A model generated the notes under the pieces. The model was not told the origin of the DNA and ran no database searches. It saw only the letters and a list, made by a program, of their open reading frames with translations. DNA of 64,000 nucleotides, taken from assembly GCF_051014685.1 (NCBI RefSeq), contig NW_027478902.1, forward strand, positions 310,001-374,000, given 5' to 3'. The stretch comes from Ptiloglossa arizonensis. Lineage: Eukaryota > Arthropoda > Insecta > Hymenoptera > Colletidae. A program made the position numbers and the translations under genes. This document shows, piece after piece, positions 32,301 through 47,289 of this stretch. Positions within the stretch are counted from its first letter, which is position 1. The number at the start of each line of letters is the position of its first letter.

Positions 32301-35300
32301 GTTATACGTTATACGTTATACGTTATATAATACTTTATACGTTATACGTTATACGTTATACGTTATACGTTATACGTTATACGTTATACGTTATACGTTA
32401 TACGTTATACGTTATACGTTACACGTTATACGTTATACGTCACACGTTATACGTTATACGTTATACGTTATACGTTATACGTTATACGTTATACGTTATA
32501 CGTTATGCGTTATACGTTATACGTTATACGTTACACGTTATACGTTATACGTCACACGTTATACGTTATACGTTACACGTTATACGTTATACGTTATACG
32601 TTATACGTTATACGTTATACGTTACACGTTATACGTTATACGTTATATGTTATATGTTATACGTAATATGTAATACGTTATTCGTTTTACGTTATTCGTT
32701 ATACGTTCTTCGTTACACGTTGTACGTTATACGTTATGCGTTATACGTTAAATGTTATACGTTATACGTTATAAGTTATACGTTATACGTTATACGTTTT
32801 ACGTTATACGTTATACGTTATACGTTATACTTTATACGTTCCACGTTATACGTTATACGTCACACGTTATACGTAATACGTTATACGTTATACGTTACAC
32901 GTTATACGTTATACGTCACACGTTATACGTCACACGTTATACGTTATACGTTACACGTTATACGTTATACGTTATACGTTATACGTTATACGTTATACGT
33001 TATACGTTATACGTTATACGTTATACGTTATACGTTATACGTTATACGTTATACGTTATACGTTATACGTTATACGTTATACGTTATACGTTATACGTTA
33101 TACGTTATACGTTACCCGTTATACGTTATACGTTACACGTTATACGTTATACGTTATACGTTATACGTTATACGTCATAGCTTACACGATACACGTTATA
33201 CGTCATACGTTATACGTTACAATTATACGTCACACGTTATACGTTATACGTTACACGTTATGCGTTATACCTTATACGTTATATTTATACGTTATACGTT
33301 AAAAGTTATACGTTATACGTTACACGTTATACGTTATACGTTACACGTTATACGTTATACGTTACACGTTATACGTTATACGTTATACGTTATACGTTAT
33401 ACGTTATTCGTTATACGTTATACGTTATACGTTATACGTTATACGTTACACGTTATACGTTACACGTTATACGTTACACGTTATACGTTACACGTTATAC
33501 GTTATACGTTATACGTTATACGTTATACGTTATACGTTATACGTTATACGTTATACGTTATACGTTATACGTTATACGTTATACGTTATACGTTATACGT
33601 TATACGTTATATGTTATACGTTATACGTAATATGTGATACGTTATACGATTTACGTTATTCGTTATACGTTCTTCGTTATGCGTTGTACAGTATACGTTG
33701 TGCGCTATACGTTATACGTTATACGTGATACATTATACGTTATACGTTATACGTTATACGTTATACGATATACGTTATACGTTATACGTTATACGTTATA
33801 CGTTATACGTTATACGTTATACGTTATACGTTATACGTTATACGTTATACGTTATACGTTATGCGTTATACGTTATACGTTATACGTTATACGTCATACG
33901 TTATACGTTATACGTTATACGTTATACGTTTTACGTTATACGTCATAGGTTACACGATACACGTTGTACGTTATACGTAATATGTAATACGTTATACGTT
34001 TTACGTTATTCGTTATACGTTCTTCGTTACACGTTGTACGTCATACGTTATGCGTTATACGTTACACGTTATATGTTATTCGTTATACGTTATACGTTAT
34101 ACGTTATACGTTATACGTTATACGTTATACGTTATACGTTATACGTTATACGTTATACGTTATACGTTACACGTTATACGTTACACGTTATACGTTACAC
34201 GTTATACGTTACACGTTATACGTTACACGTTATACGTTACACGTTATACGTTATACGTTATACGTTACACGTTATACGTTATACGTTATACGTTATACGT
34301 TATACGTTATACGTTATACGTTATACGTTATACGTTATATGTTATACGTTATACGTAATATGTGATACGTTATACGATTTACGTTATTCGTTATACGTTC
34401 TTCGTTATGCGTTGTACAGTATACGTTACGTTATACGTTCTTCGTTATGCGTTGTACAGTATACGTTATACGTTATACGTTATACGTTATACGTTATACG
34501 TTATACGTTATACGTTATACGTTATACGTTATACGTTATACGTTATACGTTTATACGTTATACGTTATACGTTTATACGTTATACGTTATACGTTATACG
34601 TTATACGTTATGCGTTATACGTTATACGTTATACGTTATACGTCATACGTTATACGTTATACGTTATACGTTATACGTTTTACGTTATACGTCATAGGTT
34701 ACACGATACACGTTGTACGTTATACGTAATATGTAATACGTTATACGTTTTACGTTATTCGTTATACGTTCCTCGTTACACGTTGTACGTCATACGTTAT
34801 GCGTTATACGTTACACGTTATATGTTATTCGTTATACGTTATACGTTATACGTTATACGTTATACGTTATACGTTATACGTTATACGTTATACGTTATAC
34901 GTTATGCGTTATACGTTATACGTTATACGTTATACGTCATACGTTATACGTTATACGTTATACGTTATACGTTATACGTTTTACGTTATACGTCATAGGT
35001 TACACGATACACGTTGTACGTTATACGTAATATGTAATACGTTATACGTTTTACGTTATTCGTTATACGTTCTTCGTTACACGTTGTACGTCATACGTTA
35101 TGCGTTATACGTTACACGTTATATGTTATTCGTTATACGTTATACGTTATACGTTATACGTTATACGTTATACGTTATACGTTATACGTTATACGTTATA
35201 CGTTATACGTTATACGTTATACGTTATACGTTATACGTTATACGTTATACGTTATACGTTATACGTTATACGTTATACGTTATACGTTATACGTTATACG

Positions 35301-36149
35301 TTATACGTTATACGTTATACGTTATACGTTATACGTTATACGTTATACGTTATACGTTATACGTTATACGTTATACGTTATACGTTATACGTTAAACGTT
35401 ATACGTTATACGTTATACGTTATACGTTAAACGTTATACGATATACGTTATACGTTATACGTTATACGTTATACGTTATACGTTATACGTTATACGTTAC
35501 ACGTTATACGTTATACGTCACACGTTATACGTTACACGTTACACGTTATACGTTATACGTTATACGTTATACGTTATACGTTATACGTTATACGTTATAC
35601 GTTATAGGTTATACGTTATACGTTATACGTTATACGTTATACGTTATACGTTATACGTTATACGTTATACGTTATACGTTATACGTTATACGTTATACGT
35701 TATACGTTATTCGTTATACGTTATACGTTATACGTTATACGTTATAAGTTATACGTTATACGTTATACGTTATACGTTATACGTTATATAATACTTTATA
35801 CGTTATACGTTACACGTTACACGTTATACGTTATACGTTATACGTTATACGTTACACGTTATACGTTATACGTTATACGTTATAGGTTATACGTTATACG
35901 TTATACGTTATACGTTATACGTTATACGTTATACGTTATAGGTTATACGTTATACGTTATACGTTATACGTTATACGTTATACGTTATACGTTAAACGTT
36001 ATACGTTATACGTTATACGTTATACGTTAAACGTTATACGATATACGTTATACGTTATACGTTATACGTTATACGTTATACGTTATACGTTATACGTTAT
36101 ACGTTATACGTTATACGTTATACGTTATACGTTATACGTTATACGTTCT

Positions 36150-37790
36150 TCGTTATGCGTTGTACGTTATACGTTGTGCGTTATACGTTACACGTTATAC
36201 GTTATACGTCACACGTTATACGTTATACGTTATACGTTATACGTTATACGTTATATGTTATACGTTATACGTAATATGTAATACGTTATACGTTATACGT
36301 TATACGTTATACGTTATACGTTATACGTTACACGTTATACGTTATACGTCACACGTTATACGTTATACGTTACACGTTATACGTTATACGTTATACGTTA
36401 TACGTTACACGTTATACGTTATACGTTATACGTTATACGTTATACGTTATACGTTATACGTTATACGTTATACGTTATACGTTATACGTTATACGTTATA
36501 TGTTATACGTTATACGTAATATGTAATACGTTATACGATTTACGTTATTCGTTATACGTTCTTCGTTATGCGTTGTACGTTATACGTTGTGCGTTATACG
36601 TTACACGTTATACGTTATACGTCACACGTTATACGTTATACGTTATACGTTATACGTTATATGTTATACGTTATGCGTAATATGTAATACGTTATACGTT
36701 TTACGTTATTCGTTATACGTTCTTCGTTACACGTTGTACGTTATACGTTATTCGTTATACGTTACGCGTTATACGTTATTCGTTATACGTTATACGTTAT
36801 ACGTTATACGTTATACGTTATACGTTATACGTTATTCGTTATACGTTATACGTTATACGTTATACGTTACCCGTTATACGTTATACGTTACACGTCATAC
36901 GTTATACGTTATACGTTATACGTTATACGTCATAGCTTACACGATACACGTTATACGTCATACGTTATACGTTACAATTATACGTCACACGTTATACGTT
37001 ATACGTTACACGTTATACGTTATACCTTATACGTTATACGTTATACGTTATACGTTAAAAGTAATACGTTATACGTTACACGTTATACGTTATACGTTAC
37101 ACGTTATACGTTATACGTTACACGTTATACGTTATACGTTATACGTTATACGTTATACGTTATACGTTATACGTTATAGGTTATACGTTATACGTTACAC
37201 GTTATACGTTATACGTCACACGTTATACGTTATACGTTACACGTTATACGTTATACGTTATACGTTATACGTTATACGTTATACGTTATACGTTATACGT
37301 TATACGTTATATGTTATACGTTATACGTAATATGTAATACGTTATACGATTTACGTTATTCGTTATACGTTCTTCGTTATGCGTTGTACGTTATACGTTG
37401 TGCGTTATACGTTACACGTTATACGTTATACGTCACACGTTATACGTTATACGTTATACGTTATACGTTATATGTTATACGTTATGCGTAATATGTAATA
37501 CGTTATACGTTTTACGTTATTCGTTATACGTTCTTCGTTACACGTTGTACGTTATACGTTATTCGTTATACGTTACGCGTTATACGTTATTCGTTATACG
37601 TTATACGTTATACGTTATACGTTATACGTTATACGTTATACGTTATTCGTTATACGTTATACGTTATACGTTATACGTTACCCGTTATACGTTATACGTT
37701 ACACGTCATACGTTATACGTTATACGTTATACGTTATACGTCATAGCTTACACGATACACGTTATACGTTATACGTCATAGCTTACACGA
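36150..37790. repeat. 811-bp tandem duplication with module C
   Basis: Variant order from 36587 recurs from 37398 at 811 bp offset for about 330 bp, including TTACGCG, TTACCCG and the TCATAGC module. Module C (GATTTACG, TTATTCG, TTCTTCG, TTATGCG, GTTGTACG, then GTTGTGCG) occurs here and again near 51320, 52303, 52938, 55275, 55765, 59227 and 59863. Confidence 0.8.
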
Positions 37791-38040
37791 TACACGTTAT
37801 ACGTCATACGTTATACGTTACAATTATACGTCACACGTTATACGTTATACGTTACACGTTATACGTTATACCTTATACGTTATACGTTATACGTTATACG
37901 TTAAAAGTTATACGTTATACGTTACACGTTATACGTTATACGTTACACGTTATACGTTATACGTTACACGTTATACGTTATACGTTATACGTTATACGTT
38001 ATACGTTATACGTTATACGTTATACGTTATACGTTATACG

Positions 38041-39190
38041 TTACACGTTATACGTTACACGTTATACGTTACACGTTATACGTTACACGTTATACGTTAC
38101 ACGTTATACGTTATACGTTATACGTTATACGTTACACGTTATACGTTACACGTTATACGTTACACGTTATACGTTACACGTTATACGTTACACGTTATAC
38201 GTTACACGTTATACGTTACACGTTATACGTTACACGTTATACGTTACACGTTATACGTTATACGTTACACGTTATACGTTACACGTTATACGTTACACGT
38301 TATACGTTACACGTTACACGTTATACGTTATACGTTAAACGTTATACGTTATACGTTATACGTTATACGTTATACGTTAAACGTTCTACGTTATACGTTA
38401 TACGTTATACGTTATACGTTATACGTTATACGTTATACGTTATACGTTATACGTTATACGTTATACGTTATACGTTATACGTTATAAGTTATACGTTATA
38501 CGTTATACGTTATACGTTATACGTTATACGTTATACGTTACATGTTATACGTTATACGTTATACGATATACGTCATAGGTTACACGATACACGTTATACG
38601 TTACACGTAATATGTAATACGTTATACGTTTTACGTTATTCGATATACGTTATACGTTATACGTTATACGTTATACGTTACACGCTATACGTTATACGTT
38701 ATACGTTATACGTTATACGTTATACGTTATACGTTATACGTTATACGTTATACGTTATACGTTATACGTTATACGTTATACGTTATACGTTATACGTTAT
38801 ACGTTATACGTTTTACGTTATACGTTATACGTTATACGTTATACGTTATACGTTATACGTTATACGTTACACGTTATACGTTACACGTTATACGTTACAC
38901 GTTATACGTTACACGTTATACGTTACACGTTATACGTTACACGTTATACGTTACACGTTATACGTTACACGTTATACGTTATACGTTATACGTTATACGT
39001 TATACGTTACACGTTATACGTTACACGTTATACGTTGCACGTTATACGTTACACGTTATACGTTACACGTTATACGTTACACGTTATACGTTACACGTTA
39101 TACGTTATACGTTACACGTCATACGTTAAACGTTATACGTTAAACGTTATACGTTACACGTTATACGTTACACGTTATACGTTACACGTT
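38041..39190. repeat. 14-bp dimer blocks TTATACG-TTACACG
   Basis: At about 38041-38310 and 38868-39110 the units alternate strictly TTATACG/TTACACG, so the true repeat is 14 bp. A TTGCACG unit interrupts near 39032, and a similar one recurs near 56802. Ordinary TTATACG runs separate the blocks. Confidence 0.9.
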
Positions 39191-42100
39191 ATACGTTAAA
39201 CGTTATACGTTATACGTTATAAGTTATACGTTATACGTTATACGTTATACGTTACACGTTATACGTTATACGTTATACGTTATACGTTATACGTTATACG
39301 TTATACGTTATACGTTATATGTTATACGTTATACGTAATATGTGATACGTTATACGACTTACGTTATTCGTTATACGTTCTTCGTTATGCGTTGTACAGT
39401 ATACGTTGTGCGCTATACGTTATACGTTCAACGTGATACATTATACGTTAAACGTTATACGTTATACGTTATACGATATACGTTATACGTTATACGTTAT
39501 ACGTTATACGTTATACGTTATACGTTATACGTTATACGTTATACGTTATACGTTATACGTTATGCGTTATACGTTATACGTTATACGTTATACGTCATAC
39601 GTTATACGTTATACGTTATACGTTATACGTTTTACGTTATACGTCATAGGTTACACGATACACGTTGTACGTTATACGTAATATGTAATACGTTATACGT
39701 TTTACGTTATTCGTTATACGTTCTTCGTTACACGTTGTACGTCATACGTTATGCGTTATACGTTACACGTTATATGTTATTCGTTATACGTTATACGTTA
39801 TACGTTATACGTTATACGTTATACGTTATACGTTATACGTTATACGTTATACGTTATACGTTATACGTTATACGTTATACGTTATACGTTATACGTTATA
39901 CGTTATACGTTATACGTTATACGTTATACGTTATACGTTATACGTTATACGTTATACGTTATACGTTATACGTTATACGTTATACGTTATACGTTATACG
40001 TTATACGTTATACGTTATACGTTATACGTTATACGTTATACGTTATACGTTATACGTTATACGTTATACGTCATAGCTTACACGATACACGTTATACGTC
40101 ATACGTTATACGTTACAATTATACGTCACACGTTATGCGTTATACGTTACACGTTATAGGGTATACCTTATACGTTATACGTTATATGTTATACGTTAAA
40201 AGTTATACGTTATACGTTACACGTTATACGTTATACGTTACACGTTATACGTTATACGTTACACGTTATACGTTATACGTTATACGTTATACGTTATACG
40301 TTATACGTTATACGTTATACGTTATACGTTATACGTTATACGTTATACGTTACACGTTATACATTAAACGTTATACGTTAAACGTTATACGTTATATGTT
40401 ATACGTTATACGTAATATGTGATACGTTATACGATTTACGTTATTCGTTATACGTTCTTCGTTATGCGTTGTACAGTATACGTTGTGCGCTATACGTTAT
40501 ACGTTAAACGTGATACATTATACGTTATACGTTATACGTTATACGTTATACGATATACGTTATACGTTATACGTTATACGTTATACGTTATACGTTATAC
40601 GTTATACGTTATACGTTATACGTTATACGTTATGCGTTATACGTTATACGTTATACGTTATACGTCATACGTTATACGTTATACGTTATACGTTATACGT
40701 TCTACGTTATACGTCATAGGTTACACGATACACGTTGTACGTTATACGTAATATGTAATACGTTATACGTTTTACGTTATTCGTTATACGTTCTTCGTTA
40801 CACGTTGTACGTTATACGTTATGCGTTATACGTTACACGTTATATGTTATTCGTTATACGTTATACGTTATACGTTATGCGTTATACGTTATACGTTATA
40901 CGTTATACGTTATAAGTTATACGTTATACGTTATACGTTATACGTTACACGTTATACGTTATACGTTATACGTTATACGTTATACGTTATACGTTATACG
41001 TTATACGTTATATGTTATACGTTATACGTAATATGTGATACGTTATACGATTTACGTTATTCGTTATACGTTCTTCGTTATGCGTTGTACAGTATACGTT
41101 GTGCGCTATACGTTATACGTTAAACGTGATACATTATACGTTATACGTTATACGTTATACGTTATACGATATACGTTATACGTTATACGTTATACGTTAT
41201 ACGTTATACGTTATACGTTATACGTTATACGTTATACGTTATACGTTATGCGTTATACGTTATACGTTATACGTTATACGTCATACGTTATACGTTATAC
41301 GTTACACGTCATAGGTTATACGATACACGTTATTCGTTCTACGTAATATGTAATACTTTATACGTTTTACGTATATTCGTTATACGTTCTTCGTTACACT
41401 TTATACGTATATTCGTTATACGTTCTTCGTTACACGTTATACGTTATACGTTATGCGTTATACGTTATACGTTATACATTATACGTTATACGTTATACGT
41501 TATACGTTATACGTTATACGTTATACGTTATACGTTATACGTTATACGTTATACGTTATACGTTATACGTTATACGTTATACGTTATACGTTATGCGTTA
41601 TACGTTATACGTTATACGTTATACGTTATACGTTATACGTTATACATCGTAGGTTACACGATACACGTTATACGTTATACGTAATATGTAATACGTTATA
41701 CGTTTTACGTTATTCGTAATACGTTCTCCGTTACACGTTATGCGTTACACGTTATGCGTTATACGTCATACGTTATACGTTACACGTTACACGTTATACG
41801 TTATACGTTATACGTTATACGTTATACGTTATACGTTATACGTTATACGTCATACGTTATACGTTATACGTTATACGTTATACGTTATAAGTTATACGTT
41901 ATACGTTATACGTTATACGTTATACGTTATACGTTATACGTTATACGTTATACGTTATACGCTATACGTTATACGTTATACGTTATACGTTATACGTTAT
42001 ACGTAATACGTTATACGTTATACGTTATACGTTATACGTTATACGTTATACGTTATACGTTATACGTTATACGTTATACGTTATACGTTATACGTTATAC

Positions 42101-43470
42101 GTTATACGTTATACGTTATACGTTATACGTTATACGTTATTCGTTATACGTTATACGTTATACGTAATATGAAATATGTCATACGTTTTACGTTATTCGT
42201 TAATACGTTATACGTTATACGTTATACGTTATACGTTATACGTTATACGTTATACGTTATACGTTATACGTTATACGTCATAGGTTATACGATACACGTT
42301 ATTCGTTCTACGTAATATGTAATACTTTATACGTTTTACGTATATTCGATATACGTTCTTCGTTACACTTTATACGTATATTCGTTATACGTTCTTCGTT
42401 ACACGTTATACGTTATACGTTATGCGTTATACGTTATACGTTATACATTATACGTTATACGTTATACGTTATACGTTATACGTTATACGTTATACGTTAT
42501 ACGTTATACGTTATACGTTATACGTTATACGTTATACGTTATACGTTATACGTTATACGTTATACGTTATACGTTATACGTTATACGGTATACGTTATAC
42601 GTTTTACGTTATTCGTAATACGTTCTTCGTTACACGTTATGCGTTATACGTTATGCGTTATACGTTATACGTTATACGTTATACGTTATACGTTATACGT
42701 TATACGTTATACGTTATACGTTATACGTTATACGTTATATGTTATACGTTATACGTTATACGTTATACGTGATACGTTTTAGGTTATACGTTATTGGTTA
42801 TACGTTATTCGTTATACGTTCTTCGTTACACGCTAGACGTTATACGTTATGGGTTATACGTTATACGTCATACGTTATACGTTATACGTTATACGTTATA
42901 CGTCATACGTTATACGTTATACGTTATACGTTATACGTTATACGTTATAGATTATACGTTATACGTTATACGTTATACGTTACACGTCATACGTTATACG
43001 TTATACGTTATACGTTATACGTTATACGTTATACGTTATACGTTATACGTTATACGTTATGCGTTATACGCTATACGTTATACGTTATGCGTTATACGTT
43101 ATACGTTATACGTAATATGTAATACGTCATACGTTTTACGTCAATCGTTATACGTTCTTCGTTACACGTTATACGTTATACGTTATACGTTATACGTCAT
43201 AGGTTATACGGTGTACGATATACGTTAAAACGTTATACGTAATACGTTATACGTTATACGGAATACGTTATACGTTATACGTTATACGTCATACGTGATA
43301 AGTTATACGTTATACGTTATACGTTATACGATGTACGTTATACGTTATACGTTATACGTTATACGTTATACGTTATACGTTATACGTTATACGTTATACG
43401 TTATGGGTTATACGTTATACGTTATACGTTATACGTTATACGTTATACGTTATACGTTATACGTTATACG

Positions 43471-43740
43471 TTACACGTTATACGTTACACGTTATACGTT
43501 ACACGTTATACGTTACACGTTATACGTTACACGTTATACGTTACACGTTATACGTTACACGTTATACGTTACACGTTATACGTTACACGTTATACGTTAC
43601 ACGTTGTACGTTACACGTTATACGTTACACGTTGTACGTTACACGTTATACGTTACACGTTATACGTTACACTTTATACGTTATACGTTACACGTTATAC
43701 GTTACACGTTATACGTTACACGTTACACGTTATACGTTAT
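43471..43740. repeat. 14-bp dimer block in duplication copy 1
   Basis: Alternating TTATACG/TTACACG with two TTGTACG variants (one near 43604). The same variants in the same order appear in the downstream copy near 48776-49030, so the block was duplicated after it formed. Confidence 0.88.
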
Positions 43741-44239
43741 ACGTTAAACGTTATACGTTATACGTTATACGTTATACGTTATACGTTAAACGTTCTACGT
43801 TATACGTTATACGTTATACGTTATACGTTATACGTTATACGTTATACGTTATACGTTATACGTTATACGTTATACGTTATACGTTATACGTTATACGTTA
43901 TACGTTATACGTTATACGTTATACGTTATACGTTATACGTTATACGATATACGTCATAGGTTACACGATACACGTTATACGTTACACGTAATATGTAATA
44001 CGTTATACGTTACACGTTATACGTTATACGTTATACGTTATACGTTATACGTTATACGTTATACGTTATACGTTATACGTTATACGTTATACGTTATACG
44101 ATATACGTCATAGGTTACACGATACACGTTATACGTTACACGTAATATGTAATACGTTATACGTTTTACGTTATTCGATATACGTTATACGTTATACGTT
44201 ATACGTTATACGTTATACGTTATACGTTATACGTTATAC

Positions 44240-44600
44240 GTTACACGTTATACGTTACACGTTATACGTTACACGTTATACGTTACACGTTATACGTTAC
44301 ACGTTATACGTTACACGTTATACGTTACACGTTATACGTTACACGTTATACGTTACACGTTATACGTTACACGTTATACGTTACACGTTATACGTTACAC
44401 GTTATACGTTACACGTTATACGTTATACGTTATACGTTATACGTTATACGTTATACGTTATACGATATACGATATACGTTATACGTTATACGTTATACGT
44501 TATACGTTATACGTTATACGTTATACGTTATACGTTATACGTTACACGTTATACGTTACACGTTATACGTTACACGTTATACGTTACACGTTATACGTTA
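44240..44600. repeat. 14-bp dimer blocks, paired
   Basis: Two alternating TTATACG/TTACACG blocks (about 44240-44415 and 44540-44595) separated by plain units. Their counterparts are at 49407-49595 and 49709-49770, with slightly different dimer counts, consistent with slippage after duplication. Confidence 0.85.
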
Positions 44601-47289
44601 TACGTTATACGTTATACGTTATACGTTATACGTTATACGTTATACGTTATACGTTATACGTTATACGTTATACGTTATACGATATACGTCATAGGTTACA
44701 CGATACACGTTATACGTTACACGTAATATGTAATACGTTATACGTTTTACGTTATTCGATATACGTTATACGTTATACGTTATACGTTATACGTTATACG
44801 TTATACGTTATACGTTATACGTTATACGTTATACGTTATACGTTATACGTTATACGTTATACGTTATACGTTATACGTTATACGTTATACGTTATACGTT
44901 ATACGTTATACGTTACACGTTATACGTTACACGTTATACGTTACACGTTATACGTTACACGTTATACGTTATACGTTATACGTTATACGTTATACGTTAT
45001 ACGTTATACGTTATACGTTATACGTTATACGTTATACGTTATACGTTATACGTTATACGATATACGTCATAGGTCACACGATACACGTTATACGTTACAC
45101 GTAATATGTAATACGTTATACGTTTTACGTTATTCGATATACGTTATACGTTATACGTTATACGTTATACGTTACACGCTATACGTTATACGTTATACGT
45201 TATACGTTATACGTTATACGTTACACGTTATACGTTATACGTTATACGTTATACGTTATACGTTATACGTTATACGTTATACGTTATACGTTATACGTTA
45301 TACGTTATACGTTATACGTTATACGTTATGCGTTATACGTTATACATTATATGTTATACGTTATGCGTAATATGTAATACGTTATACGTTTTACGTTATT
45401 CGTTATACGTTCTTCGTTACACGTTGTACGTTATACGTTATTCGTTATACGTTACGCGTTATACGTTATTCGTTATACGTTATACGTTATACGTTATACG
45501 TTATACGTTATACGTTATACGTTATTCGTTATACGTTATACGTTATACGTTATACGTTACCCGTTATACGTTATACGTTACACGTCATACGTTATACGTT
45601 ATACGTTATACGTTATACGTTATACGTCATAGCTTACACGATACACGTTATACGTCATACGTTATACGTTACAATTACACGTCACACGTTATACGTTATA
45701 CGTTACACGTTATACGTTATACCTTATACGTTATACGTTATACGTTATACGTTAAAAGTTATACGTTATACGTTACACGTTATACGTTATACGTTACACG
45801 TTATACGTTATACGTTACACGTTATACGTTATACGTTATACGTTATACGTTATACGTTATACGTTATACGTTATACGTTATACGTTACACGTTATACGTT
45901 ACACGTTATACGTTACACGTTATACGTTACACGTTATACGTTACACGTTATACGTTATACGTTATACGTTATACGTTACACGTTATACGTTACACGTTAT
46001 ACGTTACACGTTATACGTTACACGTTATACGTTACACGTTACACGTTATACGTTACACGTTATACGTGACACGTTATACGTTATACGTTATACGTTAAAC
46101 GTTCTACGTTATACGTTATACGTTATACGTTATACGTTATACGTTATACGTTATACGTTATACGTTATACGTTATACGTTATACGTTATACGTTATACGT
46201 TATACGTTATACGTTATACGTTATACGTTATACGTTATACGTTATACGTTATACGTTATACGTTATACGTTACACGTTATACGTTATACGTCACACGTTA
46301 TACGTTACACGTTACACGTTATACGTTACACGTTATACGTTATACGTTATACGTTATACGTTATACGTTATACGTTATAGGTTATACGTTATACGTTATA
46401 CGTTATACGTTATACGTTATACGTTATACGTTATACGTTATACGTTATACGTTATACGTTATACGTTATACGTTATACGTTATTCGTTATACGTTATACG
46501 TTATACGTTATACGTTATAAGTTATACGTTATACGTTATACGTTATACGTTATACGTTATACGTTATATAATACTTTATACGTTATACGTTACACGTTAC
46601 ACGTTATACGTTATACGTCACACGTAATATGTTATACGTTATACGTTATACGTTATACGTTATACGTTATACGTTATACGTTATACGTTATACGTTATAC
46701 GTTATACGTTAAACGTTATACGTTATACGTTATACGTTATACGTTATACGTTATACGTTATACGTTATACGTTATACGTTACACGTTATACGTTATACGT
46801 CACACGTTATACGTTACACGTTTCACGTTACACGTTATACGTTATACGTTATACGTTATACGTTATACGTTATACGTTATACGTTATACGTTATACGTTA
46901 TACGTTATACGTTATACGTTATACGTTATACGTTATACGTTATACGTTATACGTTATACGTTATACGTTATACGTTATACGTTATACGTTATACGTTATA
47001 CGTTATACGTTATACGTTATACGTTATACGTTATACGTTATACGATATACGTTATACGTTATACGTTATACGTTATACGTTATACGTTATACGTTATACG
47101 TTATACGTTATACGTTATACGTTACACGTTATACGTTATACGTCACACGTTATACGTTACACGTTACACGTTATACGTTACACGTTATACGTTATACGTT
47201 ATACGTTATACGTTATACGTTATACGTTATAGGTTATACGTTATACGTTATACGTTATACGTTATACGTTATACGTTATACGTTATACG

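Larger units (their letters stand above)
29692..41350. repeat. Right-array module B copies, first cluster
   Basis: The module beginning GTGATACGTTATACGATT and containing TTCTTCG, TTATGCG, GTTGTACAGTATACG and GTGCGC starts at 29692, 31042, 33634, 34362, 39342, 40419 and 41035. Spacing varies from about 0.6 to 5 kb, so the modules are not in one regular tandem series. Near 34391-34465 a 40-bp piece is itself duplicated. Confidence 0.85.
41590..45185. repeat. Large segmental duplication, copy 1
   Basis: The ATACATCGTAGG marker at 41642, TTATGCG at 41593 and TTATAGATTATACG at about 42945 recur exactly 5699 bp downstream. After about 42980 the copies differ for about 0.4 kb. Similarity then resumes at 43405 with offset 5306 and continues to the ATAGGTCACACG marker at 45068 with offset about 5180. 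Confidence 0.85.

Noticed and set aside
43471..43740. CRISPR-like alternation of repeat and spacer.
   Set aside because: The alternating pieces are both 7-bp satellite variants, there are no unique spacers and no cas genes, and the context is eukaryotic.
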